From Dictyobacter vulcani (GTDB lineage Bacteria; Chloroflexota; Ktedonobacteria; Ktedonobacterales; Ktedonobacteraceae), in contig NZ_BKZW01000001.1 of the NCBI RefSeq assembly GCF_008974265.1, positions 930,001 through 994,000 of the forward strand: a stretch of DNA of 64,000 bases, given 5' to 3'. Of the stretch, positions 8,731 through 16,836 are shown piece by piece (positions within the stretch are counted from its first letter, which is position 1; the number at the start of each line of letters is the position of its first letter). The position numbers and the translations under genes are program-made. The notes beneath the pieces are model-generated. The model worked only from the letters and a program-made list of their open reading frames with translations. It was not told the origin of the DNA and searched no databases.

Positions 8731-10697
8731 GTCTGCCAGAAAGCCTCCTGAATGCGGGACAACAAGAAGACCTCATAATCCATCGATAAGCCAAAGAGAG
8801 AGCAGAACAGTAAGATTGGACTCGAAGCTTCGACAAAGCCAAGGGGTGTAAAACCTAATATCTGGTGCAAAAATCCATCCTGGAAAATCAGGACCAGGGC
8901 CCCATAGCTAGCCAGAATCGAGAGGGTATTCATGATGATAGCTTTTAATGGCAGCAGTAGGGAGCGAAACAGTAAGAGCAGCACTATATAGGTGGTAATC
9001 GAGATAATCAAAATCGCAATGGGAAAGTCGGTATAGAGAGAATGAACGTAATCAATATTGCCTGCCGTTCCACCATCTACCAGTACTGAGATACCGTTGC
9101 CGGGATTGGTATTACGGATGGTTTGGACCAGCGTCTGCGAATTTGGATCAACCATTCCGTATTTGCTGACCACCTGCACCAGCAAGGTATTACCAGAAAC
9201 AGAGGACTTAAGAAAGGCTCCTAGATAAGGGTCGGCAATTAAATCTGGATGCGTATACAATAATTGATATTGCGACAGCGTAAAGCGTGGATCGGCACTG
9301 ACGATACTATCCACGCGCTCGACACGCGGATCAGCCTCAATGCGCTTCACATAATAATAGAGATTTTTGATATTATCAGGTGTCAGAGCATTCCCTTTGG
9401 TCTGTACAGCCATCAGAATAGGTGTGGTTTCGCGCTGATTAAAACGTTGTACCAGTAAATCATAGGCGGCACGCGAGGGTACATAAGACGGTAAGATCGA
9501 AGCATCTGGCGCTGAAAAGCGTACGCCTAAAAAGGGCGCACCAAAGCCAAGCAGCAGCAAGAGAACGGGAAAGAAGACACGTAGCGGATAGCGCATCACG
9601 AATTGAGAGAGACGATACCAGTAGCCATGATGAGGATCCAGTTCTGTGTTTACAGCAACCGAACGACGTCCAAAGCGTGGTACGCGTACCGGCAAGGCAT
9701 TGACCTTCAAGCCCAGAATCGCCAGCATAGCGGGCAACAGGGTGATAGCTGCCACCACAGCGAGAAGCACGACGAGGATACCACCCAATCCGACTGAATG
9801 CAGCATGTTGATATGGAAAAAGGTCAGACCAAATAAACCAATCGAGACCGTCAAACCCGAAAAAGTGACGGCACGCCCGGCAGTAGCTACGGTAATCGCT
9901 ACGGCTTCCTCAATATTTCTCCCGTGCAGCAATTCTTCGCGGAAGCGACTGACCATAAATAGCGAGTAATCTACCCCAAGTCCCAGACCAAAGAGGGTGG
10001 TGATATTAAGGACAAAAATGGACAATGGCGTAATATGACCAAGACCAAAAATCAGGGCCAGTGCAACCACAACGGCAAACCCACCCACCAGTGCTGGCAA
10101 GATCGCCGCGATCACTGAACGAAAAACCAGGAGAAGTGCAATAATGGCAAAGGGAAAGGCCAGCAATTCTGCTCGTCGCAAGTCATTTTCACTGACACGC
10201 TGAATATCCTCATAAAAAACGGGGCCTCCACCAATCTTCGTCTGAAGATCAGGCACTTTCTGCAAGCGCTGCTCCAACTCTGGAAGCTGTTTGGCGGCAA
10301 CATTGGCATCCGTTTTCATTTGAATATTTACATATGCGGCATGGCCATCCTGAGAGACCTGCCGCGGATTCTCTAGATAACTGGTAACCTGGGCAACATC
10401 TGACCAGGAACGAATCCTGGCTAAAGCTTGCTCGGATTGTTGCGTAAATTGTGGATCAGCCACAGTGTACCGATTGCTGGTAAAGATTACCTGCACAATG
10501 GTCTCATTCACATGTAGCTTCTGGACCAGCGTATCAATAGCCTTCTGCGACTCTGAATCTGGACTTTCAAATCCACCTGATTGTAGTACCTGGTTTGCTC
10601 GGGGAGCAAACGGCAACGCAATCACCGCGGCAAGTACCCACAACCCAACAATCAACCAGCGATGGCGGGTGGCAAATTTGCCTAAACGGTAAAACAT
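8661..10697 (-). CDS. MMPL/RND-family exporter (frameshifted near the 3' end)
   Basis: The 678-codon frame carries most of an MMPL-family transporter: TM1 near residue 15, a large periplasmic loop, a TM block with GLGLGVDYSLFMVSRFREE (about 240-260), a second loop, and a second block with LFGLSMDYEVFLLSR. The family uses proton flux to export lipids or drugs. After RIQEAFWQTG the frame turns to unrelated residues and stops. The remaining TM helices continue in another frame (8379-8730), and one extra G in the run at 8727-8729 would join them. The start has AAAGG 7-8 bases upstream. If the indel is real, the protein loses its last helices. Confidence 0.85.
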   Translation of the reverse strand: MFYRLGKFATRHRWLIVGLWVLAAVIALPFAPRANQVLQSGGFESPDSESQKAIDTLVQKLHVNETIVQVIFTSNRYTVADPQFTQQSEQALARIRSWSDVAQVTSYLENPRQVSQDGHAAYVNIQMKTDANVAAKQLPELEQRLQKVPDLQTKIGGGPVFYEDIQRVSENDLRRAELLAFPFAIIALLLVFRSVIAAILPALVGGFAVVVALALIFGLGHITPLSIFVLNITTLFGLGLGVDYSLFMVSRFREELLHGRNIEEAVAITVATAGRAVTFSGLTVSIGLFGLTFFHINMLHSVGLGGILVVLLAVVAAITLLPAMLAILGLKVNALPVRVPRFGRRSVAVNTELDPHHGYWYRLSQFVMRYPLRVFFPVLLLLLGFGAPFLGVRFSAPDASILPSYVPSRAAYDLLVQRFNQRETTPILMAVQTKGNALTPDNIKNLYYYVKRIEADPRVERVDSIVSADPRFTLSQYQLLYTHPDLIADPYLGAFLKSSVSGNTLLVQVVSKYGMVDPNSQTLVQTIRNTNPGNGISVLVDGGTAGNIDYVHSLYTDFPIAILIISITTYIVLLLLFRSLLLPLKAIIMNTLSILASYGALVLIFQDGFLHQILGFTPLGFVEASSPILLFCSLFGLSMDYEVFLLSRIQEAFWQTGIIAVRWHWVYSVVAALLPARQ

Positions 10698-10848
10698 AAT
10701 AGGGCCTTTCTCTAGGACAATGCAAAAGATAACAAACTGTACTCACTCTGTTTTATGACGATACTATTCACCTGGAGGGGTAATACTAGCATCTGCAAAA
10801 TCTCAACCTTGCCAGGAATGCATATTTTTTCGCGCTCTGGGAACTAAC

Positions 10849-10878
10849 TTCAACTGTATACCCATGATGTTGTATAAT
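10849..10878 (+). promoter_or_regulatory. candidate promoter for smpB
   Basis: TTCAAC (10849-10854) is followed after 18 bases by a perfect TATAAT (10873-10878). It would start a transcript about 180 bases upstream of smpB. The -35 match is only moderate. Confidence 0.4.
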
Positions 10879-10909
10879 AATGGCATCATCCACTACACCT
10901 ATGCAACTG

Positions 10910-11040
10910 CATCTTTCCTGCAATGCCCGGAGTTGACAGCTTTTTACTATCCAGTTCTGGCAGGAAAGATGAACCTGCAATGCAGTGTTCCTGGGATATT
11001 GCTGTAGACGCTATCGCAACAGCGATATTCCAGATAGACG
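10910..11040 (+). promoter_or_regulatory. structured leader upstream of smpB
   Basis: Two inverted repeats lie in the presumed 5' untranslated region of smpB. The first has perfect 12-bp arms, CATCTTTCCTGC (10910-10921) and GCAGGAAAGATG (10960-10971). The second pairs GGATATTGCTGT with ACAGCGATATTCC (about 10995-11033), with one G-U pair and one bulge. The spacing and position suggest an RNA structure or operator, not a terminator, since no T-tract follows. No known riboswitch class is recognised. Confidence 0.4.
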
Positions 11041-11066
11041 TCCTTTATCTAGAAGGAGTTTCTCCG

Positions 11067-11564
11067 ATGGCCAAGCCAGCCACCAAAAAGAAAGAGACGG
11101 CACCAACAAACCACGTGCCGATTAAAGTTATCTCGGTCAATCGCCAGGCTTATCATGATTATGAAGTCGAGCGCACCCTGGAAGTGGGTATCGCCCTGGT
11201 TGGCACCGAGATCAAGTCGATCCGCGATGGCATGATTCAGTTACGCGGCGCGTATGCAATCGCACGCAAAGAAGAACTCTGGCTGGAGAATGCCAATATC
11301 GCCATCTACGCCCACGGCAACCGCTACAACCACGATCCGATGCGTAGCCGTAAATTGTTGTTACATCGACGCGAAATCAACCAATTACTGAACCGCGTAG
11401 CGACCAAAGGTTTAACCCTTGTGCCCTTGAAAATATATCTCAAAGGCGGACGGGCCAAAATTGAGTTAGGGCTCTGTCGTGGTAAAAAACTGTATGATAA
11501 ACGCGAAGCCATTGCCAAGCGCGACGCCCAGCGAGATATTGAACGTATAGTACGGGGAAGGTAA
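11067..11564 (+). CDS. smpB: SsrA-binding protein SmpB
   Basis: A 165-residue SmpB. The core motifs are complete: YEVERTLEVGIALVGTEIKS, the GAYA region, NANIAIY, HDPMRSRKLLLHRREI, TLVPLKIYL and GRAKIELGLCRGKK, followed by the basic tail KREAIAKRDAQRDIER. SmpB binds tmRNA and delivers it to stalled ribosomes for trans-translation. Its RNA partner ssrA is in the same window at 39957-40327. The start is the ATG at 11067, with AAGGAG eight bases upstream. An earlier in-frame ATG at 10923 would add 48 unrelated residues read from the structured leader and is rejected. Confidence 0.97.
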   Translation: MAKPATKKKETAPTNHVPIKVISVNRQAYHDYEVERTLEVGIALVGTEIKSIRDGMIQLRGAYAIARKEELWLENANIAIYAHGNRYNHDPMRSRKLLLHRREINQLLNRVATKGLTLVPLKIYLKGGRAKIELGLCRGKKLYDKREAIAKRDAQRDIERIVRGR

Positions 11565-11572
11565 AAGAGATC

Positions 11573-11941
11573 GTGACGATTACCGGGGTCCATCATGCAC
11601 AGATCACTATTCCAGTGGGAACAGAAGAACAGGCGCGGCACTATTATTGCCACTTACTTGGCCTGCCTGAAGTTGAGAAGCCAGATTCGCTCAAGGGGCG
11701 AGGTGGCTTCTGGCTACAAGTAGGAGATCGCCAGGTGCATGTTGGGGTGGAAGATGGTTTTGAGCGCACCAGCACTAAAGCGCATCTGGCCTACCAGGTC
11801 ACCGATCTTTCAAGCTGGAAACAGAAGCTAGAGGCACACAACTTTAGTATCCTGGATGGTATACCCATTCCTGGCTATGATCGCTTTGAGACCCGCGATC
11901 CTTTTGGTAATCGTCTGGAGTTCATTCAGCCCCTCACGTAA
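11573..11941 (+). CDS. VOC-family (glyoxalase-like) protein
   Basis: A 122-residue single-module vicinal oxygen chelate protein starting at GTG, eight bases after the smpB stop and presumably cotranscribed. It begins TITGVHHAQITIPVG, which carries a metal-ligand-type His. It then shows YYCHLLGLPE, FWLQVGDRQVHVGV and a C-terminal DPFGNRLEFIQ motif with the conserved Glu. The family includes dioxygenases, glyoxalases and antibiotic-binding proteins. The single module would need to dimerise. The substrate is not predictable. Confidence 0.88.
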   Translation: MTITGVHHAQITIPVGTEEQARHYYCHLLGLPEVEKPDSLKGRGGFWLQVGDRQVHVGVEDGFERTSTKAHLAYQVTDLSSWKQKLEAHNFSILDGIPIPGYDRFETRDPFGNRLEFIQPLT

Positions 11942-12057
11942 AATCCCACCGCCACGAGCCGCCTCTCTAGCGAGGGCGGCCCGATTGATGAATGCATAAA
12001 CGCAAAAAACTGATCCCGAAAAAAATAGTAAGCAAACAGCAGACATAATCAATCGTA

Positions 12058-12252
12058 TTATTCTTCAGGAAAACGATCTGAGTTTGTGGAACGCGCCTTG
12101 ATGTGATTATATAACGTCCATAAGGCAATAACAGCACCAGCAAGAATCAAACCAATCGCCACAACCAACAGGATCAGCAGAAGTCCACGCATATTATCCG
12201 CATTCGCTGCATTTCTCATACTGGTAGCAGCCACCATCAATAATACAGGCAT
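12058..12252 (-). CDS. small single-pass membrane protein, hypothetical
   Basis: A 64-codon frame with one strong hydrophobic helix (GLLLILLVVAIGLILAGAVIALW, about residues 23-45) followed by a short basic and acidic tail. No close ribosome site is seen for the first ATG. Internal ATGs in the first 21 codons are possible starts. It has no recognised family. The hydrophobic pattern makes a real gene plausible but unproven. Confidence 0.45.
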   Translation of the reverse strand: MPVLLMVAATSMRNAANADNMRGLLLILLVVAIGLILAGAVIALWTLYNHIKARSTNSDRFPEE

Positions 12253-12429
12253 AGAAAATTTTTATTCTACCTTCCTATTTGTACATGATTATGCCCTCGC
12301 GAGCAATCATAGCACTATGTACTAGGACTCTATAAAGCGGATAAAGGTAACAATTTTGAGCGTGAATAAACTGCCAGGCAGTTTTATTATTCTTGATTCT
12401 TGCCTGTAAATCAGCATATAAAAACATAT

Positions 12430-12460
12430 AAAAAAACACGCCAGAAGCGTCATTCTGGCA
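12430..12460 (-). terminator. intrinsic terminator of the acetyltransferase/ABC operon
   Basis: On the minus strand GCCAGAA-TGACGC-TTCTGGC is followed by GTG and a run of T. It lies downstream of the last gene of the operon that begins at 16172. Confidence 0.8.
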
Positions 12461-12498
12461 TGCTGTAGCACTAAAAAATGTCCAAACATATTCTTTTT

Positions 12499-13209
12499 TT
12501 ATCCAGCAACGCATGGTAGAGCAACTTTCGGCTCGACGATACGCCTCTGACCTCCAAGCGCTTTTTCATAGATAGCATATTTTTGTGTTTGATAGACATC
12601 CGCAGATGAATGCTGATTTCTGGCTTGACTCGACTCATGAGGTTGAAGCTCAACTTGCAGGGTCAACATACCATCAACGGCTGAAAAAAATGGCTCGGCC
12701 ATCTGCTCCATAGCAATGGACATACATAAAAACTGCTGGATCAAGCAATATCCTTCATAGAGAAGAACTTCATACAATCGCTCACTAGAACTATCAATCG
12801 AGATGCGTACCTTGATTTGCTGGTTACCCACAATGATTTGCTGGTCACCCACAATCACCAGGCCAAGTTGACGGATACGTTCTTCCCCCAGACGTATCAA
12901 CAATGACTCGATACCGCGTCCATGATACTCAGGATCAACATATAGCCTTAATGCAAAGATAGGCTCGGACTGCTCGCTCTGGCGCTGCACATCGGCATAG
13001 CCAATAATCTCTCCTTGCCTGGTTACAATCAGCCAGGCATCCTGAGACAACTGGAAATAAGCATCTTGCCAGATACTTCTCAGTTTCTCCTCAGAACACT
13101 GGCCTGCGTACAGTGGATTTTCCTCCTGTATATTGATCAAACGTGCAACCGCGGAAAGATCCTGTAACCGTGGGGCACGTGCAGATAACTGGTGTAAACG
13201 TATAATCAC
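12499..13209 (-). CDS. GNAT-family N-acetyltransferase
   Basis: A GNAT acetyltransferase of about 236 residues. The fold is shown by QDAWLIVTRQGEIIGYADV (β strands 2-4) and LRLYVDPEYHGRGIESLLIRLGEE, the acetyl-CoA-binding loop with HGRGIES. The N-terminus lists the usual RLQDLSAVARLI helix. A GTG at 13209 with GGAG seven bases upstream is a better start than a TTG at 13284 that has no ribosome site. A 21-bp imperfect tandem duplication (12814-12855) repeats the heptad VGDQQII / VGNQQIK within the domain. It is the last gene of an operon with another acetyltransferase and an ABC exporter. The substrate is unknown. Confidence 0.85.
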   Translation of the reverse strand: MIIRLHQLSARAPRLQDLSAVARLINIQEENPLYAGQCSEEKLRSIWQDAYFQLSQDAWLIVTRQGEIIGYADVQRQSEQSEPIFALRLYVDPEYHGRGIESLLIRLGEERIRQLGLVIVGDQQIIVGNQQIKVRISIDSSSERLYEVLLYEGYCLIQQFLCMSIAMEQMAEPFFSAVDGMLTLQVELQPHESSQARNQHSSADVYQTQKYAIYEKALGGQRRIVEPKVALPCVAG

Positions 13210-13309
13210 AACGGTGCTCCATTCTTCACGTGAGAACTCACTGCTAAATACACATGCGTCCTCACGTGGGTTAGATGGAGACAAGAGATAGTCAGGCTGT
13301 AGGCCCCCT

Positions 13310-14293
13310 CTATTCTGCTAAGGTTTGAGTGCCTAACGCCTTACCGCCTCGTAGCTCCTTCATATAATGGCTGGATTGCTGGGTTATATGCATGCCAGCC
13401 CGCTCGTATAAACGCGTCGCGCCGGTCAGACTCTGTGCATCCACCGAGAGATAGACCTGATGAATACCGCGCTTAAAAAATTCGCCAAACGTGTAGTGCA
13501 AAAGGGATAAGGCCAGACCGTTACGCCGCCAGGGCCGCCGAATGCCAAGAACATGTATCCAACCATCTGTATCTCTTTCAATAGCACAAAGTGAGATACC
13601 AGCAATTTCTTTGCCATCCATGGCGATATACCAGAGCGACGGATCAAAATCTGCTCGCTTCACCATCCAGCGCGACCATTCTTCATAGGACTGGCTGATA
13701 AAGCCCCAGTGATCTTGAAAAATGTCTTCATCCGCTTCATAAATGGCATGAAACATATCCGGCGTTGCTGTCACGATACGGATGTTTTCCGGCCATGAGG
13801 GGGCGGTGGGTTGGGTTTCCAGTTCAATTCCCATCCGCCAGAAGGTACGCTCTGGCTGAAATGCATGTCGCTCAAGTGCTTTCAGCCAGGCTTTATTTTC
13901 ATGCATCGCATATGCCTGCAAGGTCACACGTACATCCGGAGCGGCCAGGGGCACCTGCTGCTGTGCCCAGTGTTCGGCTGTCTCTAATAGAAAGTCATCA
14001 ATGCCATCCTCAAGATATGCAGGATGAACGCTACAGCGAATAGAGAGGCGAGCATGCCGGGTGTGCGCCATCAAAGCATAGCCAACAACTTCTTTCTGGG
14101 CTGAAAAAACGAGCCAGCTATCCGTAGCAAGATTGATCTCAGGTGAAGACCATAGCACACGTAATTCATCTAAAGTCATAGTCACCATGCCCAGCCAGTG
14201 CAACTGGCTAACCGAGATAAGCGCAAAGACCTGCTCCACATCCTCCTGGACGGCCGGGCGCACAATATAGGTATCCGCAAGTGTACTTACCAT
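13310..14293 (-). CDS. tandem GNAT-domain acetyltransferase
   Basis: A protein of about 327 residues made of two GNAT-like halves. The first half (about 8-165) has a degenerate acetyl-CoA site around YALMAHTRHARLSIRCSVHP. The second (about 175-320) is canonical, with IAGISLCAIERD, LGIRRPWRRNGLALSLLHYTF and the ending GATRLYERAGM. The layout resembles mycothiol synthase-like and antibiotic-modifying double GNAT proteins. The start is the ATG at 14293, with GGAG eight bases upstream. A TTG/ATG extension to 14338 has no such site and enters an inverted repeat. It lies between the ABC permease gene and a second GNAT gene in one operon. Confidence 0.85.
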   Translation of the reverse strand: MVSTLADTYIVRPAVQEDVEQVFALISVSQLHWLGMVTMTLDELRVLWSSPEINLATDSWLVFSAQKEVVGYALMAHTRHARLSIRCSVHPAYLEDGIDDFLLETAEHWAQQQVPLAAPDVRVTLQAYAMHENKAWLKALERHAFQPERTFWRMGIELETQPTAPSWPENIRIVTATPDMFHAIYEADEDIFQDHWGFISQSYEEWSRWMVKRADFDPSLWYIAMDGKEIAGISLCAIERDTDGWIHVLGIRRPWRRNGLALSLLHYTFGEFFKRGIHQVYLSVDAQSLTGATRLYERAGMHITQQSSHYMKELRGGKALGTQTLAE

Positions 14294-14316
14294 GATTTTT
14301 TCTCCATTCCTTTGGA

Positions 14317-14348
14317 GAGTGGAAGCGACCTGATACACGCTTCCACTC
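14317..14348 (-). promoter_or_regulatory. inverted repeat between permease and acetyltransferase genes
   Basis: GAGTGGAAGC (14317-14326) and GCTTCCACTC (14339-14348) form a perfect 10-bp stem with a 12-base loop just downstream of the ABC permease stop. No T-tract follows, so it is more likely an mRNA-processing or stability hairpin than a strong terminator. Confidence 0.55.
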
Positions 14349-14372
14349 CTGCTTCACTAGTTGTGCTGGCAA

Positions 14373-15203
14373 TTAGCCATTACGTTTGAGCTTACCGGTG
14401 CGCTTGGCGTAGCGCTCAGCCAGGCTAAAGATGTAGATGCCCACAGGCACACTGATCACGCCAATGATAATCAGAGGCCAGGTACTGTTCCACACGATAG
14501 GCGACCAGATCGGTGTGCCATCCAGAATACCGGAGCGCAGTCCAGTCAGGACGTAGGTAGCCGGGGAGACCTTGGCCAATGGCTGCATCCAGGCGGGCAT
14601 AACGCTGATATCGTAATAGACACCCGAGACGAGCAATAAAAGCGCGCGGATAATATAAGACATCTGCGAGCCACGCTCGGTAAAGAGCAAGGGCAAGACT
14701 GAAGCAGCAATACCAAAACCGATGAAGGACACACTGCCAACCAGTAACATAAAGATCGCGGTCAGGTAATTGGCTCTGGCCAGATCCAGATGAAAGAACG
14801 ATCCTACAATCAAAAGTTGCAAAAAGGTAAACAGAAGTCCGTGCGCAATGGCATACCAGCAGCTACCGACCAGGTGTGTAAAGCGTGAAATAGGTGCCAT
14901 GAAGGTATGCTCAATCGTGCCTTCCCAGCGCTCGATGGTGATCAAATCGGTCACACCTTCGAAGGTTACGCTGAGATAGGACCAGACCGAGGTACCAATC
15001 AACAGGAACAGAATCAAGCGATTCGTATCAACACCTTTCCCACCCCAGTTTTGTGCGCTCGCCCCCAGGAAGGTAATAGAAAGGGCATTGGCAACGTTAT
15101 AGACCAGCCAGACAATTTCCCAGGCCCAGTAGCGCTTCGTCAGATTCCAGTTCCGTTCGAAGAACGCATAACTGGCTCGTGCCTGATGAATCAAAGAAGA
15201 CAT
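14373..15203 (-). CDS. ABC-2 type transporter permease
   Basis: A 276-residue membrane protein with about six hydrophobic helices and the ABC-2 permease pattern. This includes the coupling-region sequence WEGTIEHTFMAPISRFTHL, then LLVSGVYYDISVMPAWMQPLAKVSPATYVLTGLRS. It forms the channel of a DrrB-like efflux or export system with the ATPase encoded 12 bases upstream. GGGGG lies seven bases before the ATG. The C-terminus is basic (ERYAKRTGKLKRNG). The transported compound is unknown. Confidence 0.9.
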   Translation of the reverse strand: MSSLIHQARASYAFFERNWNLTKRYWAWEIVWLVYNVANALSITFLGASAQNWGGKGVDTNRLILFLLIGTSVWSYLSVTFEGVTDLITIERWEGTIEHTFMAPISRFTHLVGSCWYAIAHGLLFTFLQLLIVGSFFHLDLARANYLTAIFMLLVGSVSFIGFGIAASVLPLLFTERGSQMSYIIRALLLLVSGVYYDISVMPAWMQPLAKVSPATYVLTGLRSGILDGTPIWSPIVWNSTWPLIIIGVISVPVGIYIFSLAERYAKRTGKLKRNG

Positions 15204-15215
15204 GTAGATTCCCCC

Positions 15216-16172
15216 TTATTCTTCTTCCTCGCGCTGGGCTTCCAACGCTTCAAAAGCTTTCTCCCAGCTGCCATAACGCTTCACTTGTTCTTCCGTGATC
15301 AGGTGGGCAGCGGTATAATGCATAAAGACTTCATTCATCGAGACTGGCTCGACCTGGCCGCGTATATCGGCCACGACGCGTTTCAGGGCCTGAGTCTCAC
15401 CCATAGCCACAATGCGTCCCTTATCAATAATGGCTACCCGATCACAAAGAGCTTCCGCCTCATCCATGTCGTGCGTTGTAATCAGAATGGTGGCATCATG
15501 CACGTCCCGCAATTCGTTGACAAACGTCTGCACGTCGATCTTGGAGCGTGGATCAAGTCCTGTCGTTGGCTCATCCAGCAACAGCAGGATAGGTGAGGTC
15601 AGGAAGGCACGTGCGATCGCAACTTTCTGTTGCATACCACGGGACATATCCTCTAATGGTGCATCAATGCGATCCGGCTTGATTCCCAGGCGTGTCAGAA
15701 TCTCGCGGATGTTCTTCCTCGCTTCTGCACCGCTCATATTGTAAAGTCGCGCTGCGTACAGCAGGTTCTCCATGGGAGAAAGCTTTTTGAAGAACGAGGC
15801 CTCAACACTGACCCGATTGATCAATTTCTGTACAACAGCCTCATCCTTAATAACGTCATAGCCGAAAATACGCACCGTACCTTCATCCGGAATAAGTAAG
15901 GTGGAAAGCATACGGATCAAGGTAGATTTTCCCGAGCCGTTGGCACCCAGGATCCCCACAATCTCGCGCCGCTTAACGGTCAGATTTACGTTATCTACCG
16001 CGCGCACTTCACGTTTCTGTTTAGCTTCTACGGCTTCTTTGTGCCAGCGACTCAGAAGAGGACGTGACTTTTTAAAAATTTTTGATACGCCATCAATAAC
16101 AACGGCATCATTGGCCGGATCAATCGTAATATCTTTTAACAGAGAATTCATTTCTAAATCCAGAGTAGCCAA
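15216..16172 (-). CDS. ABC transporter ATP-binding protein (DrrA-like)
   Basis: The ATPase of an ABC-2 exporter. Visible motifs are the Walker A GANGSGKST, the Q-loop region, the signature MSRGMQQKVAIARA, Walker B ILLLLDEPTTGLD and the H-loop TTHDMDEAE. The N-terminal extension before the domain includes LSRWHKEAVEAKQKREVRAV, as in the CcmA/NatA-type group. Starting at the TTG at 16172 gives AAGGAG eight bases upstream. The ATG at 16151 is an alternative with a weaker site. Extension to 16277 is unlikely. It is the first gene of the operon ATPase-permease-GNAT-GNAT. TGTAC motifs upstream (16241-16275) may be an operator. Confidence 0.9.
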   Translation of the reverse strand: MATLDLEMNSLLKDITIDPANDAVVIDGVSKIFKKSRPLLSRWHKEAVEAKQKREVRAVDNVNLTVKRREIVGILGANGSGKSTLIRMLSTLLIPDEGTVRIFGYDVIKDEAVVQKLINRVSVEASFFKKLSPMENLLYAARLYNMSGAEARKNIREILTRLGIKPDRIDAPLEDMSRGMQQKVAIARAFLTSPILLLLDEPTTGLDPRSKIDVQTFVNELRDVHDATILITTHDMDEAEALCDRVAIIDKGRIVAMGETQALKRVVADIRGQVEPVSMNEVFMHYTAAHLITEEQVKRYGSWEKAFEALEAQREEEE

Positions 16173-16388
16173 GAGTTTTTCTCCTTCGCAATATCCAGTC
16201 CTGTTATCACCCTGGATAGCGTAATTTGACGGGTGAATTTGTACATCGTACATTTGAACAGTCCAGGATCTGTACAAGTTGCCAGTAACAAATCAGTCGC
16301 TTCTACCATTTCATCTTCCTACCTCCAAATAACATCACACCCTCCTGTGGCAAACAAAACACCATACAATTCCAGAAAAAAGCACAAT

Positions 16389-16432
16389 AAAAAACCGCGG
16401 GACTGGATTTTCTGCTTCACCAGTGCCCACGG
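16389..16432 (-). terminator. intrinsic terminator of the small gene at 16466-16660
   Basis: On the minus strand a stem pairs CCGTGGGCACTGG with CCAGTCCCGCGG (one G-U pair and one bulge) and is followed directly by TTTTTT. It lies 34 bases past the stop of the small gene and insulates the ABC operon downstream. Confidence 0.8.
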
Positions 16433-16465
16433 CTTGAGGGGTTTCTTCTTACATTCGACTCACCG

Positions 16466-16660
16466 TCAAATTATGTCCGGTGGTCTCCCCCAGGAGATGG
16501 GCGCACTGATCCCAATGGCGACAAACAATGGAAGTCCACTATGCACAAAGGCAACAGTATGCATGTTGTTCATGGCATCAGGCAAAACACGAGTTTTGTG
16601 GTCGGTAATATCTGGGAATTCACACGCGCAGGTGGTGAATAGCATACGACCAGTTATCAT
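16466..16660 (-). CDS. orphan 64-aa protein with its own promoter and terminator
   Basis: A 64-codon frame beginning MITGRMLFTTCACEF and ending SWGRPPDII. AAGGAG (16670-16675) stands nine bases upstream of the ATG at 16660. An ATG at 16669 abuts the site and is less likely. A consensus promoter lies about 100 bases upstream and an intrinsic terminator follows the stop, so this is a complete transcription unit of about 370 bases. Two close cysteines (CAC) and a hydrophobic patch (LPLFVAIGISAPI) are present, but no transmembrane helix of full length. No family is recognised. Small regulatory protein, peptide precursor or stress-induced protein all remain possible. Confidence 0.7.
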   Translation of the reverse strand: MITGRMLFTTCACEFPDITDHKTRVLPDAMNNMHTVAFVHSGLPLFVAIGISAPISWGRPPDII

Positions 16661-16709
16661 GCTTGCCATCTCCTTTCATTAGATTTGCGAAAAATATGTA
16701 GAAAATCGT

Positions 16710-16752
16710 CTCACGAATACGTGAGGTATTGGGGATTACACATGTAATCCCC
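16710..16752 (-). promoter_or_regulatory. paired palindromes at the 5' end of the small-gene transcript
   Basis: A perfect dyad with 10-base arms (GGGGATTACA / TGTAATCCCC, 16731-16752) is followed by a perfect CTCACG-TATT-CGTGAG hairpin (16710-16725). Both lie just downstream of the promoter, at or immediately after the predicted transcription start. They could be an operator overlapping +1 or a 5' hairpin protecting the mRNA. Confidence 0.65.
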
Positions 16753-16762
16753 GCTCAGTTCA

Positions 16763-16792
16763 AGTATACGGAATACACTTGCGATATGTCAA
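16763..16792 (-). promoter_or_regulatory. strong sigma-70-type promoter
   Basis: On the minus strand TTGACA (16787-16792) and TATACT (16763-16768) are separated by 18 bases. This is the closest consensus promoter on the minus strand in the left half of the window, and it reads into the 64-codon gene. Confidence 0.75.
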
Positions 16793-16836
16793 GAGGAATA
16801 TCAGAACAATTTCATGACCAGAATAACCAGTGCAAA

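Noticed and set aside
11828..12052. A 74-codon minus-strand frame with a hydrophobic start
   Set aside because: Half of it is antisense to the VOC gene and it has no ribosome site.
12003..12057. Possible terminator between the VOC gene and the small membrane protein gene
   Set aside because: The GCCGCC...GGCGGC stem just past the VOC stop has a bulge and is not followed by T residues, so it was not called.
16233..16682. A 149-codon frame on the plus strand
   Set aside because: It runs antisense to the small gene, its terminator and its ribosome site, and has no ribosome site of its own.
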